Source: Clostridioides difficile (lineage in GTDB: Bacteria > Bacillota > Clostridia > Peptostreptococcales > Peptostreptococcaceae). Taken from it: DNA of 64,000 nucleotides. The position numbers were made by a program, and so were the translations under genes. The notes below the pieces were generated by a model. The model had not been told where the DNA came from and searched no databases. It saw only the letters and a list, made by a program, of their open reading frames with translations. Below are positions 9,018-19,495 of this stretch, one piece after another; the first letter of the stretch is position 1, and the number at the start of each line of letters is the position of its first letter. Location: NCBI RefSeq assembly GCF_001299635.1, contig NZ_JRHN01000034.1, forward strand, positions 34,664 through 98,663, written 5' to 3'.

Positions 9018-9055
9018 CTATATTAACAACAAAACAGATAGAAAATATAAAATTA

Positions 9056-9357
9056 AAAAAATTAAAAGCGATGACAGAGACAATGATGCTAATGGTGTTA
9101 TCCACAGAGAACCAATGTTGCTGAGAATTGGTGTTAACAGTAGTATAATTATCACTCTGGAGCTTTTGTACTGAATATTTTTAGTAAGTACAAACGTCTG
9201 CCAACGTTACATGGCTAAGGTTAAGGTAATCAATTACCCGACCTGAAAAAAGAGGGGTAGATGTATTTTTATATCTACAAATAAGGTGGTACCGCGGAAT
9301 ATAACTTTCGTCCTTATAAGTAATATTTATATTGCTTATAAAGATGAAAGTTTTTTT
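9056..9357 (+). ncRNA. T-box leader, isoleucine specifier (AUC)
   Basis: The leader begins AAAGCGATGACAGAGAC and contains the invariant T-box sequence GGTGGTACCGCGG (about 9285-9297). It ends in a terminator whose stem pairs ACTTTCGTCCTTATAAG with its complement, before a T run (about 9303-9357). The specifier is read as ATC (Ile) at 9151-9153. It is followed by ACTCTGGAGC, which aligns base for base with the segment after ACT in the two T-boxes at 30.9-31.5 kb. Uncharged tRNA-Ile should therefore switch on the downstream branched-chain genes. Confidence 0.92.
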
Positions 9358-9428
9358 ATTTTAAGCAATATAAAAAGTTCAATCCATATAAAATTAATAA
9401 AAAATAATAAAAATAAGGAGGAATTTTT

Positions 9429-9668
9429 ATGGAAAATACTGTATATGCTAAATTAAACCAAGGGATAGATTCTTTTTTAAGAGTGGCTATGACTCTTAGA
9501 AGGAGAGAAGTTGATATACAATCAATAAGTATGACTGTAGATAACATGAATAATTCAGGAATAAAACTAATAGTAAATGAAGAAAAAACATCTCTAGATT
9601 GTGTTTTAAATCATATGAAGAAGCTACATGATATAAGAGAAATAACTGTTGAGAAAGTAAGACATTAA
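9429..9668 (+). CDS. ilvN: Acetolactate synthase small (ACT) regulatory subunit
   Basis: A 79-residue single ACT-domain protein (regular beta-alpha-beta pattern; RREVDIQSISM, IREITVEKV). It is far shorter than the usual IlvH of about 160 residues and resembles the small IlvM/IlvN type that lacks the C-terminal domain. It should bind IlvB and mediate valine feedback and stimulation. It follows GGAGGAATTTTT directly after the T-box. A separation of 291 bases from ilvC is unusual inside an operon; no terminator or new promoter of convincing quality is seen there. Confidence 0.8.
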   Translation: MENTVYAKLNQGIDSFLRVAMTLRRREVDIQSISMTVDNMNNSGIKLIVNEEKTSLDCVLNHMKKLHDIREITVEKVRH

Positions 9669-9959
9669 TTAAATGTGTTCTATAAAAATAGAAACTAATG
9701 ATAAATCTATTTATGTTAAAATGAAAAACTAAAGATAAATATTAAATTAGAAAAATCTTAGAATGAAAATACAAATATCATTGAATTTATTAGTTTTCCG
9801 CAATTTATAAAGACTGAAAATTCTAAAAATACAATTTTGAAATCATTTAAATTTAGAAATATAATCTGTTAAGTAGCATAAAATCAATGATAATGAGTAT
9901 AAATTTCTAATAAAAATAAATATCATAAAAATGAGAGAAAGTATTGGGAGGAAATAAAG

Positions 9960-10949
9960 ATGGCAAAGATGTATTATGAAAATGATGTAAATTTAGAGGT
10001 TTTAAAAAATAAAAAGGTTGCAGTTTTAGGTTATGGGAGCCAAGGACATGCACATGCACAAAATCTTAGAGATAATGGTGTAGATGTAGTAGTAGGACTT
10101 TATGATGGAAGTAAATCAGCACAAAAAGCAAGAGAAGATGGATTTGAAGTTAAAAGTGTAGCAGAAGCGACAAGAGAAAGTGATTTGACAATGTTACTAA
10201 TGCCAGATGAAAAGCAAAAGAAAGTTTATGAAGAGAGTGTAAGGGATAACTTAAAAGAAGGTCAGACATTAGCATTTGCACATGGATTCAATATACATTA
10301 TAACCAAGTACAACCACCAGAATTTGTTGATGTTGTAATGGTAGCTCCTAAAGGACCTGGTCACCTAGTTAGAAATGTATTTACAAAAGGAAGTGGAGTT
10401 CCTGCACTATTTGCGGTATATCAGGACTACACTAAAAAAGCTACAGAGACAGTTTTAGCATATGCAAAAGGTATTGGAGCAACAAGAGCAGGAGTTTTAG
10501 AAACTACTTTTAAAGAAGAAACAGAAACAGATTTATTTGGAGAACAGTCAGTACTTTGTGGTGGAATAAGTGAACTTATAAAATTAGGATATAAAACACT
10601 TGTAGATGCAGGATATCAAAAAGAAGTAGCATATTTTGAATGTCTACATGAAATGAAACTAATAGTTGACCTTATATATGAAGGTGGATTTGAAAGAATG
10701 AGATATAGCATAAGTGATACAGCAGAATATGGAGATTATGTATCTGGTAAAAGAGTAATAACTGATGCAGCAAAGCAAGGTATGCAAGAAGTTTTAGAAG
10801 ATATACAAAATGGAAAATTTGCGAAGGCATGGATTAAAGAGAATGAAGAAGGTCGTGAAAACTTCCTTAAAACTAGAGAAGCAGAATATGCTACGGAAAT
10901 AGCTGAGGTTGGAAGAAATCTAAGAAGTATGATGTCATTCTTAAAATAA
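9960..10949 (+). CDS. ilvC: Ketol-acid reductoisomerase
   Basis: A 329-residue class I IlvC. The N-terminal Rossmann domain has [20 protein letters not shown] (about 20-39). The C-terminal knotted domain has the metal-binding acidic residues in [19 protein letters not shown] and [14 protein letters not shown]. It converts acetolactate or acetohydroxybutyrate into the dihydroxy acids in valine/leucine and isoleucine synthesis. Length and motifs are complete. The start follows GGGAGGAAATAAAG. It lies between ilvN and ilvB. Confidence 0.97.
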   Translation: MAKMYYENDVNLEVLKNKKVAVLGYGSQGHAHAQNLRDNGVDVVVGLYDGSKSAQKAREDGFEVKSVAEATRESDLTMLLMPDEKQKKVYEESVRDNLKEGQTLAFAHGFNIHYNQVQPPEFVDVVMVAPKGPGHLVRNVFTKGSGVPALFAVYQDYTKKATETVLAYAKGIGATRAGVLETTFKEETETDLFGEQSVLCGGISELIKLGYKTLVDAGYQKEVAYFECLHEMKLIVDLIYEGGFERMRYSISDTAEYGDYVSGKRVITDAAKQGMQEVLEDIQNGKFAKAWIKENEEGRENFLKTREAEYATEIAEVGRNLRSMMSFLK

Positions 10950-10987
10950 ATATATTAAATGGATTAGTTTGAGGGAAAGAGTGGTGC

Positions 10988-12688
10988 ATGGTAGTGCGTA
11001 TGAATGGAGCAAAAGTAATTTTAGAATGCTTGAAGAAAGAGGGAGTTGACACAGTATTTGGATATCCTGGTGGAGCAGTGATACCTCTTTATGATGCTCT
11101 ATATGATTATCAAGATGAATTCAAACATATAAGGACATCTCATGAACAAGGTTTAGTTCATGCATCAGATGGGTATGCAAGAAGTACTAACACAGTGGGG
11201 GTTTGCTTTACAACATCTGGTCCAGGGGCAACAAATGCTATAACTGGAATAGCAACAGCTTTTATGGATTCGTCTCCTATGGTTGTGATTTCAGGGCAAG
11301 TACCAACAAGTTTATTAGGTAAAGATTCTTTTCAAGAAATTGATATAACAGGAGCGACCTTGTCTATGACAAAACATAATTATCTAGTTAGAAGTACCAA
11401 AGAATTGATTCCTACAATAAAGGAAGCTTTTAAGGTTGCAAATTCAGGAAGAAAAGGGCCTGTACTTGTAGATGTACCAAAGGATTTATTTTTGGCAGAA
11501 ATGGATTTTAACGATGAGGATTATGATTCATGCCAAATAGATGATTATATGGATTATAAGAATGATTTTGATTTAGAGGATGAAATAAATATTAAACTTT
11601 TAAGTGATGCAATAGATATAATAAAAGATTCTAAAAGACCTATAATATATGCTGGTGGAGGTGTTAAGTCTTCAGATAGTGAGGAAATTCTTGAAAGATT
11701 TGCATCCAAAATAGATACACCTGTATTAAATACACTTATGGGACTTGGTAATATAGATAGAAAAAATGAGTTATCTCTTGGTATGGTTGGAATGCATGGA
11801 AGTAGAGAAAGTAATTTAGCTCTTTCTAATTCAGATTTGGTTATAGCTATAGGTGCAAGATTTAGTGATAGAGTAATAAGTAAAAGTTCTGAATTTGCTA
11901 AAAATGCAAAAGTAATACACATAGACATAGACCCATCTGAAATAAGTAAAAACATAAAATCAAATGTATCTCTAGTTGGAGATGTGAAATTTATTCTTAG
12001 CTTACTACTAGAGAAAGTGGATAGTAAGAATAATAGTCACTGGAAAGAAGAAATAAAGACTTTTAGAAAGAGTGAGGGTGTACAAGAAGGTGAATTTCAT
12101 CCACAAAATATACTTAGAAAAATAAATGAGAAGTATGAAAAATTAGATAATCCTACTGTAGTGGTAACTGATGTTGGTCAGCATCAAATGTGGGCTGCTA
12201 AATACTGGGATTTTAAAGATAATAAAAGCTTTATAACATCAGCAGGACTAGGAACAATGGGCTTTGGTTTAGGTGCAGCTATAGGAACTAAAGTTGGTAA
12301 TGTAGATAAAAATGTAGTTTTGGTTACTGGTGATGGAAGTTTTAGAATGAATTGTAATGAACTAGCTACAGTTTCAAACTATAATGTACCTATACTTATT
12401 TTATTGCTTAATAATAGAACACTAGGGATGGTAAGACAATGGCAGAAATTATTTTCTAATCAAAGATACTCTCAAACTGATATTGATGAAAATGTAGACT
12501 ATGTTAAGCTTGTAAATGCCTATAATATTGATGGATATAAGGTATCTGATATGGAAGGGTTAGAGAAAGTTTTAGATATGATAGATTTTAATAAACCTAT
12601 ATTTTTGCAATGTGATATAGATAAGGATTATGATGTTTATCCTATTGTAGCTCCTAATGATGCATTAGAAAATTTAATATGTAACTAA
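10988..12688 (+). CDS. ilvB: Acetolactate synthase large subunit
   Basis: A 566-residue ThDP-dependent enzyme. The N-terminal PYR domain has FGYPGGAVIPLYDAL and the catalytic glutamate in TSHEQGLVHASDGYAR (about residue 50). A central FAD-binding-like domain follows. The C-terminal PP domain has the ThDP-Mg motif VTGDGSFRMNCNEL and later NNRTLGMVRQWQ. It condenses pyruvate with pyruvate or 2-oxobutyrate as the first common step of Val/Leu/Ile synthesis. The ATG at 10988 is about 8 bases after GAGGGAAAGAG; an in-frame ATG four codons later is possible. No ilvD, ilvA or leu genes occur here. Confidence 0.96.
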   Translation: MVVRMNGAKVILECLKKEGVDTVFGYPGGAVIPLYDALYDYQDEFKHIRTSHEQGLVHASDGYARSTNTVGVCFTTSGPGATNAITGIATAFMDSSPMVVISGQVPTSLLGKDSFQEIDITGATLSMTKHNYLVRSTKELIPTIKEAFKVANSGRKGPVLVDVPKDLFLAEMDFNDEDYDSCQIDDYMDYKNDFDLEDEINIKLLSDAIDIIKDSKRPIIYAGGGVKSSDSEEILERFASKIDTPVLNTLMGLGNIDRKNELSLGMVGMHGSRESNLALSNSDLVIAIGARFSDRVISKSSEFAKNAKVIHIDIDPSEISKNIKSNVSLVGDVKFILSLLLEKVDSKNNSHWKEEIKTFRKSEGVQEGEFHPQNILRKINEKYEKLDNPTVVVTDVGQHQMWAAKYWDFKDNKSFITSAGLGTMGFGLGAAIGTKVGNVDKNVVLVTGDGSFRMNCNELATVSNYNVPILILLLNNRTLGMVRQWQKLFSNQRYSQTDIDENVDYVKLVNAYNIDGYKVSDMEGLEKVLDMIDFNKPIFLQCDIDKDYDVYPIVAPNDALENLICN

Positions 12689-12694
12689 GATTTA

Positions 12695-12748
12695 TACTGA
12701 ATATTGATAAAGTTTTTTATTGAAACTTTATTGATGTTCAGTTTTTTA
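12695..12748 (+). terminator. Terminator of the ilv operon
   Basis: Long hairpin with left arm ACTGAATATTGATAAAGTTT and right arm AAACTTTATTGATGTTCAGT, followed by TTTTTT. It sits right after ilvB. Confidence 0.9.
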
Positions 12749-12890
12749 TTTAGGTGTAGATTTTTTGTCTTTGTAAATAAATTACTCAATGTATAACTAA
12801 GTATTTATTAAATCTTAATTATAGAACTTAGAATAAGATTGTATTTTAAGCAAATAATAAATTTGAATAATAATTTACGGAGGTATTCAT

Positions 12891-13568
12891 ATGTTTAAAC
12901 ATGATAAAGCGTTATTAAAAGAAGTAAAAGTAGAAAGACCAAATCCTCAATATGCTGTTTTGATGCAAGAACAATTAGGAGGAGGAAATGGAGAATTAAA
13001 GGCAGCAATGCAATATTTGGCTCAAAGTTTTAGAATAAAAGACCCTCAAATAAAAGATTTATTTCTTGATATAGCAGCAGAAGAGCTTAGTCATATGGAA
13101 ATGGTTGCTCAAACTATAAATTTATTAAATGGTCATGATGTTGATTATAATGCAGTTGATACAGGTGAAATAGAGACTCATGTATTAACTGGATTATCAC
13201 CAGTATTAATAAACTCATCAGGAGCTCCATGGACTGCTGATTATGTTACAGTTACAGGTGATTTAGTAGCTGATTTACTTTCAAATATAGCTTCAGAACA
13301 AAGAGCCAAGGTAGTTTATGAACACTTATATAGACAGATTGATGATAAACATGTAAAAGAAACAATAGATTTTTTACTTAACAGAGAAGAAGCACATAAT
13401 GCTTTATTTAGAGATGCTTTAAATAAAGTCAAAGATACAGGTTCAAACAGAGATTTTGGGGTTACAGAAGATTCAAAGTTATATTTTGACTTATCAACTC
13501 CAGGACCAAATCATGATACTAAAATAGATATTAATCCTCCTTCTTTTGAAAAACCTTTAAAAAAATAA
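12891..13568 (+). CDS. cotG: Manganese-catalase-type spore coat protein CotG/CotJC family
   Basis: A 225-residue ferritin-like protein of the Mn-catalase family. The first helix pair has AAMQYLAQSF and the ligand motif AAEELSHMEMV (about 64-74). A second glutamate/histidine set is in SEQRAKVVYEHLYRQ and NREEAHNALFRDAL, so the dimanganese site looks intact. C. difficile has three such proteins (CotCB, CotD, CotG) in its spore coat, and this genomic neighbourhood fits CotG (locus CD1567 by recollection). Monocistronic with its own terminator; expression in the mother cell is expected from family knowledge, not from a promoter I could identify. Confidence 0.88.
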   Translation: MFKHDKALLKEVKVERPNPQYAVLMQEQLGGGNGELKAAMQYLAQSFRIKDPQIKDLFLDIAAEELSHMEMVAQTINLLNGHDVDYNAVDTGEIETHVLTGLSPVLINSSGAPWTADYVTVTGDLVADLLSNIASEQRAKVVYEHLYRQIDDKHVKETIDFLLNREEAHNALFRDALNKVKDTGSNRDFGVTEDSKLYFDLSTPGPNHDTKIDINPPSFEKPLKK

Positions 13569-13670
13569 TTTGATATTTTTCATGTTGTTTTGTTTTAGTA
13601 AATATATAAAAAATTATTTGCCTAGAAGAATTAAGTAGATAAAAATCTAAATATATGTAGTTAAGATGGG

Positions 13671-13699
13671 TATACACTTAATATAAGTGTATATCTATT
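13671..13699 (+). terminator. Terminator after cotG
   Basis: Hairpin TATACACTTA/TAAGTGTATA followed by TCTATTTTTTTA, about 100 bases after the cotG stop codon. Confidence 0.75.
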
Positions 13700-13743
13700 T
13701 TTTTATTGCAAAACATATAATAAAACAATAATGAGGTGGTATT

Positions 13744-15780
13744 GTGGAAAATAATAAAAAACCTAATAATCTAATAAATGAAAAATCTCCATATCTTTTA
13801 CAGCATGCGTACAATCCTATAAATTGGTATAGTTGGAATGGTGAAGCTTTTAGAAAAGCAAAAGAAGAAGATAAACCAATATTTTTAAGTGTAGGGTATT
13901 CAACATGTCATTGGTGTCATGTTATGGAAAAAGAATCTTTTGAAGATAAAGAAGTTGCTGAAATAATGAACAAAAACTTTATAGCAATAAAAGTAGATAA
14001 AGAAGAAAGACCTGATATAGATAGTGTATATATGACAGTTTGTCAAGCTATGACAGGCAGTGGCGGATGGCCAATGACTATAATAATGACACCAGATAAG
14101 AAACCTTTTTTTGCAGGAACATATTTCCCAAAGTATTCAAGATATAATAGGCCTGGTGTTATAGATTTATTAGAAAGTGTATCTGATAAATGGAATACAA
14201 ACAAAGATATACTTATAAAATCTGGAGATGAAATAATAGAAGCTCTTAAAAATGATTTTGGAGTGAAAAATACAGATGGCGAGTTATCAAAAGAGATGTT
14301 AAAGTCATCTGTTAGGATATTTAAGGCTATCTATGATGAAAAGTATGGTGGTTTTGGAAATGCACCTAAATTTCCAAGTCCTCAAAACCTTATGTTTTTG
14401 ATGAAATACTATAGTATAGAAAAAGATGAAGATGTATTAAAAATGGTGGAAAAAACTTTAGATGGAATGTATAGAGGAGGTTTGTTTGACCATATTGGAT
14501 TTGGTTTTTCAAGATATTCAACTGATAAAAAATGGTTAGCACCTCATTTTGAGAAAATGTTATATGACAATGCCATGCTTACAATAGCGTATTTAGATGC
14601 ATATAAAATAACAAAAAGAGAATTATATAAAGAAATTGCTATAAAGACTATAGATTATGTAATTAAAGAGATGCAAGATAAAGAAGGGGGTTTTTATTCA
14701 GCACAGGATGCTGATAGTGAAGGTGAAGAAGGAAAATTTTATACATTTAATCCTCTTGAAATAATTGATGTACTGGGTGAAGAAGATGGAAAGTTTTTTA
14801 ATGATTATTTTGATATAACTAATGGTGGAAATTTTGAGGGTAAAAATATCCCAAATCTTATAAAAAACAAAGAATATGATAGATATAATGAAAAAATAGC
14901 TAATCTTAGTAAAAAGGTATTTGAATATAGAAAAGAAAGAACATCTTTGCATAAAGATGATAAGATACTTACTTCATGGAATGCATTGATGATAGTAGCT
15001 TTGGCAAAGGCTTATAATACACTAAAAAATGGTGTGTACTTAGAGTATTCAAATAAATGCCTTGATTTTATAAATGACAATCTTGTAAATGAGTCAGGTA
15101 GATTGTTAGCTAGATATAGAGAAGGAAGTTCTGCTTATTTAGCTTATTTAGATGATTATGCTTTTTTAATATGGGCATATATAGAGCTTTATGATTCAAC
15201 ATTTGACATGAGATATTTAGAAAAGGCGTTGAATTTAAATGAAAGCTGTATTGACCTTTTCTGGGATTATGAAAAAAGTGGATTCTATATATATGGTAAG
15301 GATAGTGAAAATTTAATAGCAAGACCAAAAGATTTGTATGATGGTGCTATTCCATCAGGAAATTCTGTTCAATTATACAATCTTATAAGACTTGCAAAGA
15401 TTACTGGTGATAGTAAACTTGAAGAAATATCGTATAAACAATTAAAACTATATGTAGATAATGTGAAAAATTCTCCAACTGGGTATAGTTTCTATATGCT
15501 TTCATTGATGTATGAACTTTATCCTACCAAAGAAATTATATGTATTTTAAAAGAAGACTCTGATTTGATTGGATTTAAAGAATTAATAAGTAAAAATTTT
15601 ATACCAAATGCAACTTTTTTAGTAAAGAAATACAATGAAGAAAATGCCAAGATAGATTTTTTAAAGGATTATAAATTAAAGAATAATAAGACTACTTATT
15701 ATGTGTGTCAAAACAATAGCTGTAGCCAACCATTTAATGATTTACAAAAACTAAATGATATGCTTTTAAGAGTACAATAA
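13744..15780 (+). CDS. DUF255 thioredoxin-fold protein (YyaL/SSP411 family)
   Basis: A 678-residue protein starting at GTG after GAGGTGG. The N-terminal DUF255 thioredoxin-like domain (about 1-165) has [20 protein letters not shown] and CHWCH at 55-59, with a CxxC-type pair C55/C58. The remaining two thirds form an (alpha/alpha)6 barrel like that of six-hairpin glycosidases or N-acylglucosamine epimerases (for example [14 protein letters not shown] and [20 protein letters not shown] stretches). The family is widespread and of uncertain function. It is monocistronic with a strong terminator. Length is normal for the family. Confidence 0.88.
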   Translation: MENNKKPNNLINEKSPYLLQHAYNPINWYSWNGEAFRKAKEEDKPIFLSVGYSTCHWCHVMEKESFEDKEVAEIMNKNFIAIKVDKEERPDIDSVYMTVCQAMTGSGGWPMTIIMTPDKKPFFAGTYFPKYSRYNRPGVIDLLESVSDKWNTNKDILIKSGDEIIEALKNDFGVKNTDGELSKEMLKSSVRIFKAIYDEKYGGFGNAPKFPSPQNLMFLMKYYSIEKDEDVLKMVEKTLDGMYRGGLFDHIGFGFSRYSTDKKWLAPHFEKMLYDNAMLTIAYLDAYKITKRELYKEIAIKTIDYVIKEMQDKEGGFYSAQDADSEGEEGKFYTFNPLEIIDVLGEEDGKFFNDYFDITNGGNFEGKNIPNLIKNKEYDRYNEKIANLSKKVFEYRKERTSLHKDDKILTSWNALMIVALAKAYNTLKNGVYLEYSNKCLDFINDNLVNESGRLLARYREGSSAYLAYLDDYAFLIWAYIELYDSTFDMRYLEKALNLNESCIDLFWDYEKSGFYIYGKDSENLIARPKDLYDGAIPSGNSVQLYNLIRLAKITGDSKLEEISYKQLKLYVDNVKNSPTGYSFYMLSLMYELYPTKEIICILKEDSDLIGFKELISKNFIPNATFLVKKYNEENAKIDFLKDYKLKNNKTTYYVCQNNSCSQPFNDLQKLNDMLLRVQ

Positions 15781-15784
15781 CTAC

Positions 15785-15832
15785 AAGAAAAGAACTCTAT
15801 ATTTATACTTAATATAGAGTTCTTTTCTTATA
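15785..15832 (+). terminator. Terminator after the DUF255 gene
   Basis: Inverted repeat AAGAAAAGAACTCTATATT / AATATAGAGTTCTTTTCTT. It could serve both this gene and the convergent MarR gene. Confidence 0.85.
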
Positions 15833-15939
15833 ACTAACAAATATCACTTTAATCATTTTGTTAGTAGTATTGAGAAATTAAAATTTTTATTTTTTAAAAA
15901 TTAATTTTAAATTTATATACCTTTATAAATATTATAATA

Positions 15940-16506
15940 TTAGTAAGTTTTGTTTATCTCATTTCTTCTTCTTGAAAACTCTTCAAGTAGTTCAGATTTG
16001 ATTTTATCTAGTTCTTCATCTTCCATAAAATTAGCATCTTCTTCAAATCCATCTTGTTCTTCACCATTAAAACGGTACATTTTTTTTAGTAAACTCCATA
16101 AAGTTTCCAGTTCATCTTTACTAAATTCATGAAACACATCAGCCATAAAATTTATTCCAATTTTACTACATGTTATCATAACTTCTCTTCCTAAGTCTGT
16201 AATTTTAACATTAATAGCTCTTTTATCATGAGGACTTGGAACTACTTTAACATATCCACTTTTTTCAAGATTAGAAACTAGTCTGTTTATGTTTTGTTTA
16301 CTTGTACCCATTTTTCTTGCGATATTATTTAATGTTGTTTCTTCTTCTGGTAAATGGAGAATAGATAAAATAGTCATATACTGTCTTGAAGTAAGTATAC
16401 CAAAATATTTATCTCCTTCTATTTGTATTTTGTTTGTAAGGGTAAAGAGAGTAGCATAAGTTTGATTCATTAGAAAGAGTTCTTTTAATTCATTTGAATA
16501 ATCCAT
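15940..16506 (-). CDS. MarR-family transcriptional regulator
   Basis: A 188-residue protein with a central winged helix: [20 protein letters not shown], then recognition helix [21 protein letters not shown] and wing [17 protein letters not shown]. This is the classical MarR layout. A poorly conserved acidic tail of about 45 residues ([17 protein letters not shown]) extends beyond the usual length. The start follows AAAGGAGAT on the minus strand. It is divergent from the alpha/beta hydrolase at 16772, which it may control together with itself from the shared 265-base region. Confidence 0.88.
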   Translation of the reverse strand: MDYSNELKELFLMNQTYATLFTLTNKIQIEGDKYFGILTSRQYMTILSILHLPEEETTLNNIARKMGTSKQNINRLVSNLEKSGYVKVVPSPHDKRAINVKITDLGREVMITCSKIGINFMADVFHEFSKDELETLWSLLKKMYRFNGEEQDGFEEDANFMEDEELDKIKSELLEEFSRRRNEINKTY

Positions 16507-16771
16507 GAAATATCTCCTTTATCTTTGGATTGTATTTTAACGAAAACAGAATATCATGAATTGATTCTAATGTCAATATGATGTCCAAGTATATCTAGGT
16601 ATTATTTTTTATATTAAGATTTAAGTTGTTAAATTATTATATAACTTTGTATAGTCATTTGTATCAATGGTTAGTAAATCATAAAGTATATAGAAAGATT
16701 TTGACTTGAAAATACTTGTAATATAATATATAAGTTAATATACTGAATAAAATCAATCTGGAGGGATAATT

Positions 16772-17707
16772 ATGAAGTGTACAAACTTTACTTTCAAAGG
16801 AGAGGAAGATTTAGATATATATACATACAAATGGGAAGATAAAAATATAAACAATCCAAAAGCTGTTATCCAAATTTCACATGGAATGGCTGAAACAGCA
16901 CAAAGGTATGAGCCTTTTGCTAAAGAACTTACTAAAAATGGCTATATAGTATATATTAACGACCATAGAGGTCATGGAAAGACTGCGAAGACAATAGAAA
17001 ATGTTGGTCATTTAGCTGAAAAAGAAGGATTTAGATGTCTTGTAGAAGATATGCACACTTTAACAAATATTATAAAAAAGGAAAATGGGAATTTACCAAT
17101 TTATTTATTTGGACATAGTATGGGTTCGTTTGCAAGTCAAAGATACATAATGGATTACCATGATAATTTGTCTGGTCTTATACTATGCGGTTCAAATGGA
17201 AAACAAGGGATTATCTTAAATTTTGCCCATATGATAATTAATCACGAAATTAAAAAACATGGAAGAAATTCAAGAAGTAATAAAATAAATGATTTGATAT
17301 TTGGTGGAGAAATCATAAAAAGAAATAAAAACTCTAAATTTGATTGGCTGAGTAGAGATAGAGAACAAGTTGAGAAATATATAAATGACCCATTTTGTGG
17401 AGTAGTGTGTAGTTGTGGTTTTTTTTATGATTTGATTCAAGGATTAAAAGAAATTGAGGATAAGCAAAATCTAAAAAAAATACCTCTTGATATTCCTATT
17501 TATATAATATCTGGTGATAAAGACCCTATAGGAAAAAATGGAAAGGGAGTATTAAGATTGAGGGACAGATATATAAATTTAGGGGTAAAAGATGTATCTT
17601 GTAAGCTTTACAAAGATGGAAGACATGAATTATTAAATGAGATAAATAAGGAAGAAGTATTTGAGGACATAATCTGTTGGCTAAATAATAAAATAGACAG
17701 ATTGTAA
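16772..17707 (+). CDS. Alpha/beta hydrolase, monoacylglycerol-lipase-like
   Basis: A 311-residue serine hydrolase of the lysophospholipase/Hydrolase_4 family. Oxyanion-hole motif SHGMAE at 36-41, DHRGHGKT at about 64-71, and nucleophile elbow GHSMGS with S116. The acid is likely the aspartate of ISGDKDPIG (about 251) and the histidine is in DGRHELLNE near the C-terminus. No signal peptide is seen, so it is cytoplasmic or peripherally associated. The substrate is probably an acylglycerol or lysophospholipid, by family. Start after GGAGGGATAATT; divergent from the MarR gene. Confidence 0.88.
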   Translation: MKCTNFTFKGEEDLDIYTYKWEDKNINNPKAVIQISHGMAETAQRYEPFAKELTKNGYIVYINDHRGHGKTAKTIENVGHLAEKEGFRCLVEDMHTLTNIIKKENGNLPIYLFGHSMGSFASQRYIMDYHDNLSGLILCGSNGKQGIILNFAHMIINHEIKKHGRNSRSNKINDLIFGGEIIKRNKNSKFDWLSRDREQVEKYINDPFCGVVCSCGFFYDLIQGLKEIEDKQNLKKIPLDIPIYIISGDKDPIGKNGKGVLRLRDRYINLGVKDVSCKLYKDGRHELLNEINKEEVFEDIICWLNNKIDRL

Positions 17708-18013
17708 TAAAGAAATGTATATAATGTAATATTAGTCTTATAGTATTAGCTCTATAAATGATTTATTTATATTAAATGTGCTCTTTATGATAATGACACT
17801 TATAGTATAAATAAGTGTGATTACAAATAGGTTATTAATAGCAAGTATTATTATCATTAGATGTGGAATCTACTTTAAGTCAATGAAAGAAAATTTTAGA
17901 CTAAAATATAACCAATGGTTAAATTATGAACATTTTATTAACTTTGCCTCGATTTACTAGTAAATACTTTTTTTATATACTTAAATTACAACAGATGTAC
18001 TAGGGAGGTATAT
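17708..18013. other. Intergenic region upstream of the XRE regulator
   Basis: No gene is supportable. Small dyads are present: CACTTAT...ATAAGTG at about 17797-17819, TTTACTAGTAAA at about 17951-17963, and AACCAATGGTT at about 17909-17920. The last two are close enough to the XRE gene to be operator candidates. No clear T-tailed terminator for the hydrolase is seen. Confidence 0.4.
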
Positions 18014-19225
18014 ATGCAAATTAAAATAGGTAAAGTCATACAAACTCTTAGGAAAGAAAGAAATCTAACTCAAGAGCAATTGGCAAAATTTATAGGGGTT
18101 TCAACACCAGCAGTATCAAAATGGGAAAGTGGAAATTCTTATCCTGATATAGAATTATTACCACTATTAGCAGATTTTTTTAATGTATCTATTGATAAGC
18201 TTATGAATTATAAGATTGATTTAAGTGAAGAAGAAGTAATGAAAATTTATCAAGAATTAGAAGCAGTTTTTGCTGGGATTGAAATTGATTTATCAACAGA
18301 AGAACCAAAAGAAGAATGTAAAGAAGACTTAGAATCTGTGAAAAAACTTTCTAATATGTACATAGATAAGTATCCTAAATGTTATTTATTAAAATTAAAG
18401 ATATGCTCACTGTACCAGATGTATTCATATAAATTTGGTAAGAATGAGTTGAACAACAAAGTAAAAGAAACAACAAATATTCTTGAAGATATAGTAAGAA
18501 ATACAGATGATATTCAAATTAAAGAAACAGCACTCATTATATTATCAAATGCATATTATATGTTGGAAGATTATAAAAAGGCAGAGTTGTACTTAAGTAT
18601 GATACATGAACCAATAGGAGATACAAGTGTCAATTTAGCTATGATATATTTAAATCAAAATAGGTTGGAAGAAGCAGAAATATTGCTTCAAAATAAATTG
18701 TTCACTAATGTATTCAATGTAAGTATGGATTGTAAAGGAATAATTAATATATACAAATATCAATATAAGGAATTAAAGCAAAAATTGGAGGATGGAGATT
18801 CTAATAAAAAAGTAATAGAGAAAGAAATGGAATATATAAAAGATAAGTTACTAGGGTATGCAAACTTTTCTTTAGAAATAAAAAAAATACTTAGTGAAGA
18901 TAAAGGTGCATTTTTTAATATATATATGGATTATATGGAATTATCTTTAACGTTTTTATTTTTTAATATGAAAGAAGAAGCTAAAGAAGCTTTATATAGT
19001 TTAAAAGAAATATTAGAGAAATATCCCATACATGAAAATTTGGATGTTAGCCAAATGAGATTTTTTGATAAAGTAAAATCTAAAAATTCCTATACTTTTA
19101 ATATATATACGAATCTGTTAATTGTGTTTAGTGATGAGAGTTATAATGAACTTAGAGACGAGCCAATTTTTGAGTCTGTAATTGAAAATCTTTTGGAATT
19201 AGAGAAATTGTTAAAAGATAAATAA
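18014..19225 (+). CDS. XRE-family regulator with TPR-like C-terminal domain
   Basis: A 403-residue protein. Residues 4-60 form a Cro/CI-type helix-turn-helix (GKVIQTLRKERNLTQEQLAKF, in which LTQEQLAKF starts the HTH, then VSTPAVSKWESGNSYPDIELLP). The rest is helical with degenerate tetratricopeptide-like repeats (for example ALIILSNAYYMLEDYKKAE, SVNLAMIYLNQNRLEEAEI). Such regulators often sense peptides or partner proteins through the TPR part. It is monocistronic, and the target genes cannot be deduced. Start after GGGAGGTATAT. Confidence 0.85.
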   Translation: MQIKIGKVIQTLRKERNLTQEQLAKFIGVSTPAVSKWESGNSYPDIELLPLLADFFNVSIDKLMNYKIDLSEEEVMKIYQELEAVFAGIEIDLSTEEPKEECKEDLESVKKLSNMYIDKYPKCYLLKLKICSLYQMYSYKFGKNELNNKVKETTNILEDIVRNTDDIQIKETALIILSNAYYMLEDYKKAELYLSMIHEPIGDTSVNLAMIYLNQNRLEEAEILLQNKLFTNVFNVSMDCKGIINIYKYQYKELKQKLEDGDSNKKVIEKEMEYIKDKLLGYANFSLEIKKILSEDKGAFFNIYMDYMELSLTFLFFNMKEEAKEALYSLKEILEKYPIHENLDVSQMRFFDKVKSKNSYTFNIYTNLLIVFSDESYNELRDEPIFESVIENLLELEKLLKDK

Positions 19226-19265
19226 TAAATAAAAATTTAATATAAGACTTAAAGATTACTTAAGT

Positions 19266-19310
19266 TAAAGGGAGATGTTTCAACATAAAAATTTGAATTA
19301 TCTCCTTTAT
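19266..19310 (+). terminator. Possible terminator after the XRE gene
   Basis: TAAAGGGAGAT and ATCTCCTTTA pair across a loop of about 23 bases. The T tail is short, so this is only a candidate. Confidence 0.5.
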
Positions 19311-19413
19311 TGTGCGAAAATAGAAAAGAATTTCATAATATAGTCCAATTTATGGAATAATTCTTTTGTTCAAGGAAAAGGAATCTTTTATTTTATAACA
19401 TTAATTAATATTA

Positions 19414-19446
19414 AAAAAGCAGCTAATTATAGTGAATCAACTGCTT
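19414..19446 (-). terminator. Terminator of the GNAT gene
   Basis: Read on the minus strand, AAAGCAG and CTGCTTTTTT form a hairpin with a T tail, about 50 bases after the GNAT stop codon. Confidence 0.6.
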
Positions 19447-19495
19447 TATATAATTGTTACGATATTTTGCAAAGTTCAATAGAGAGGGACTGTAT

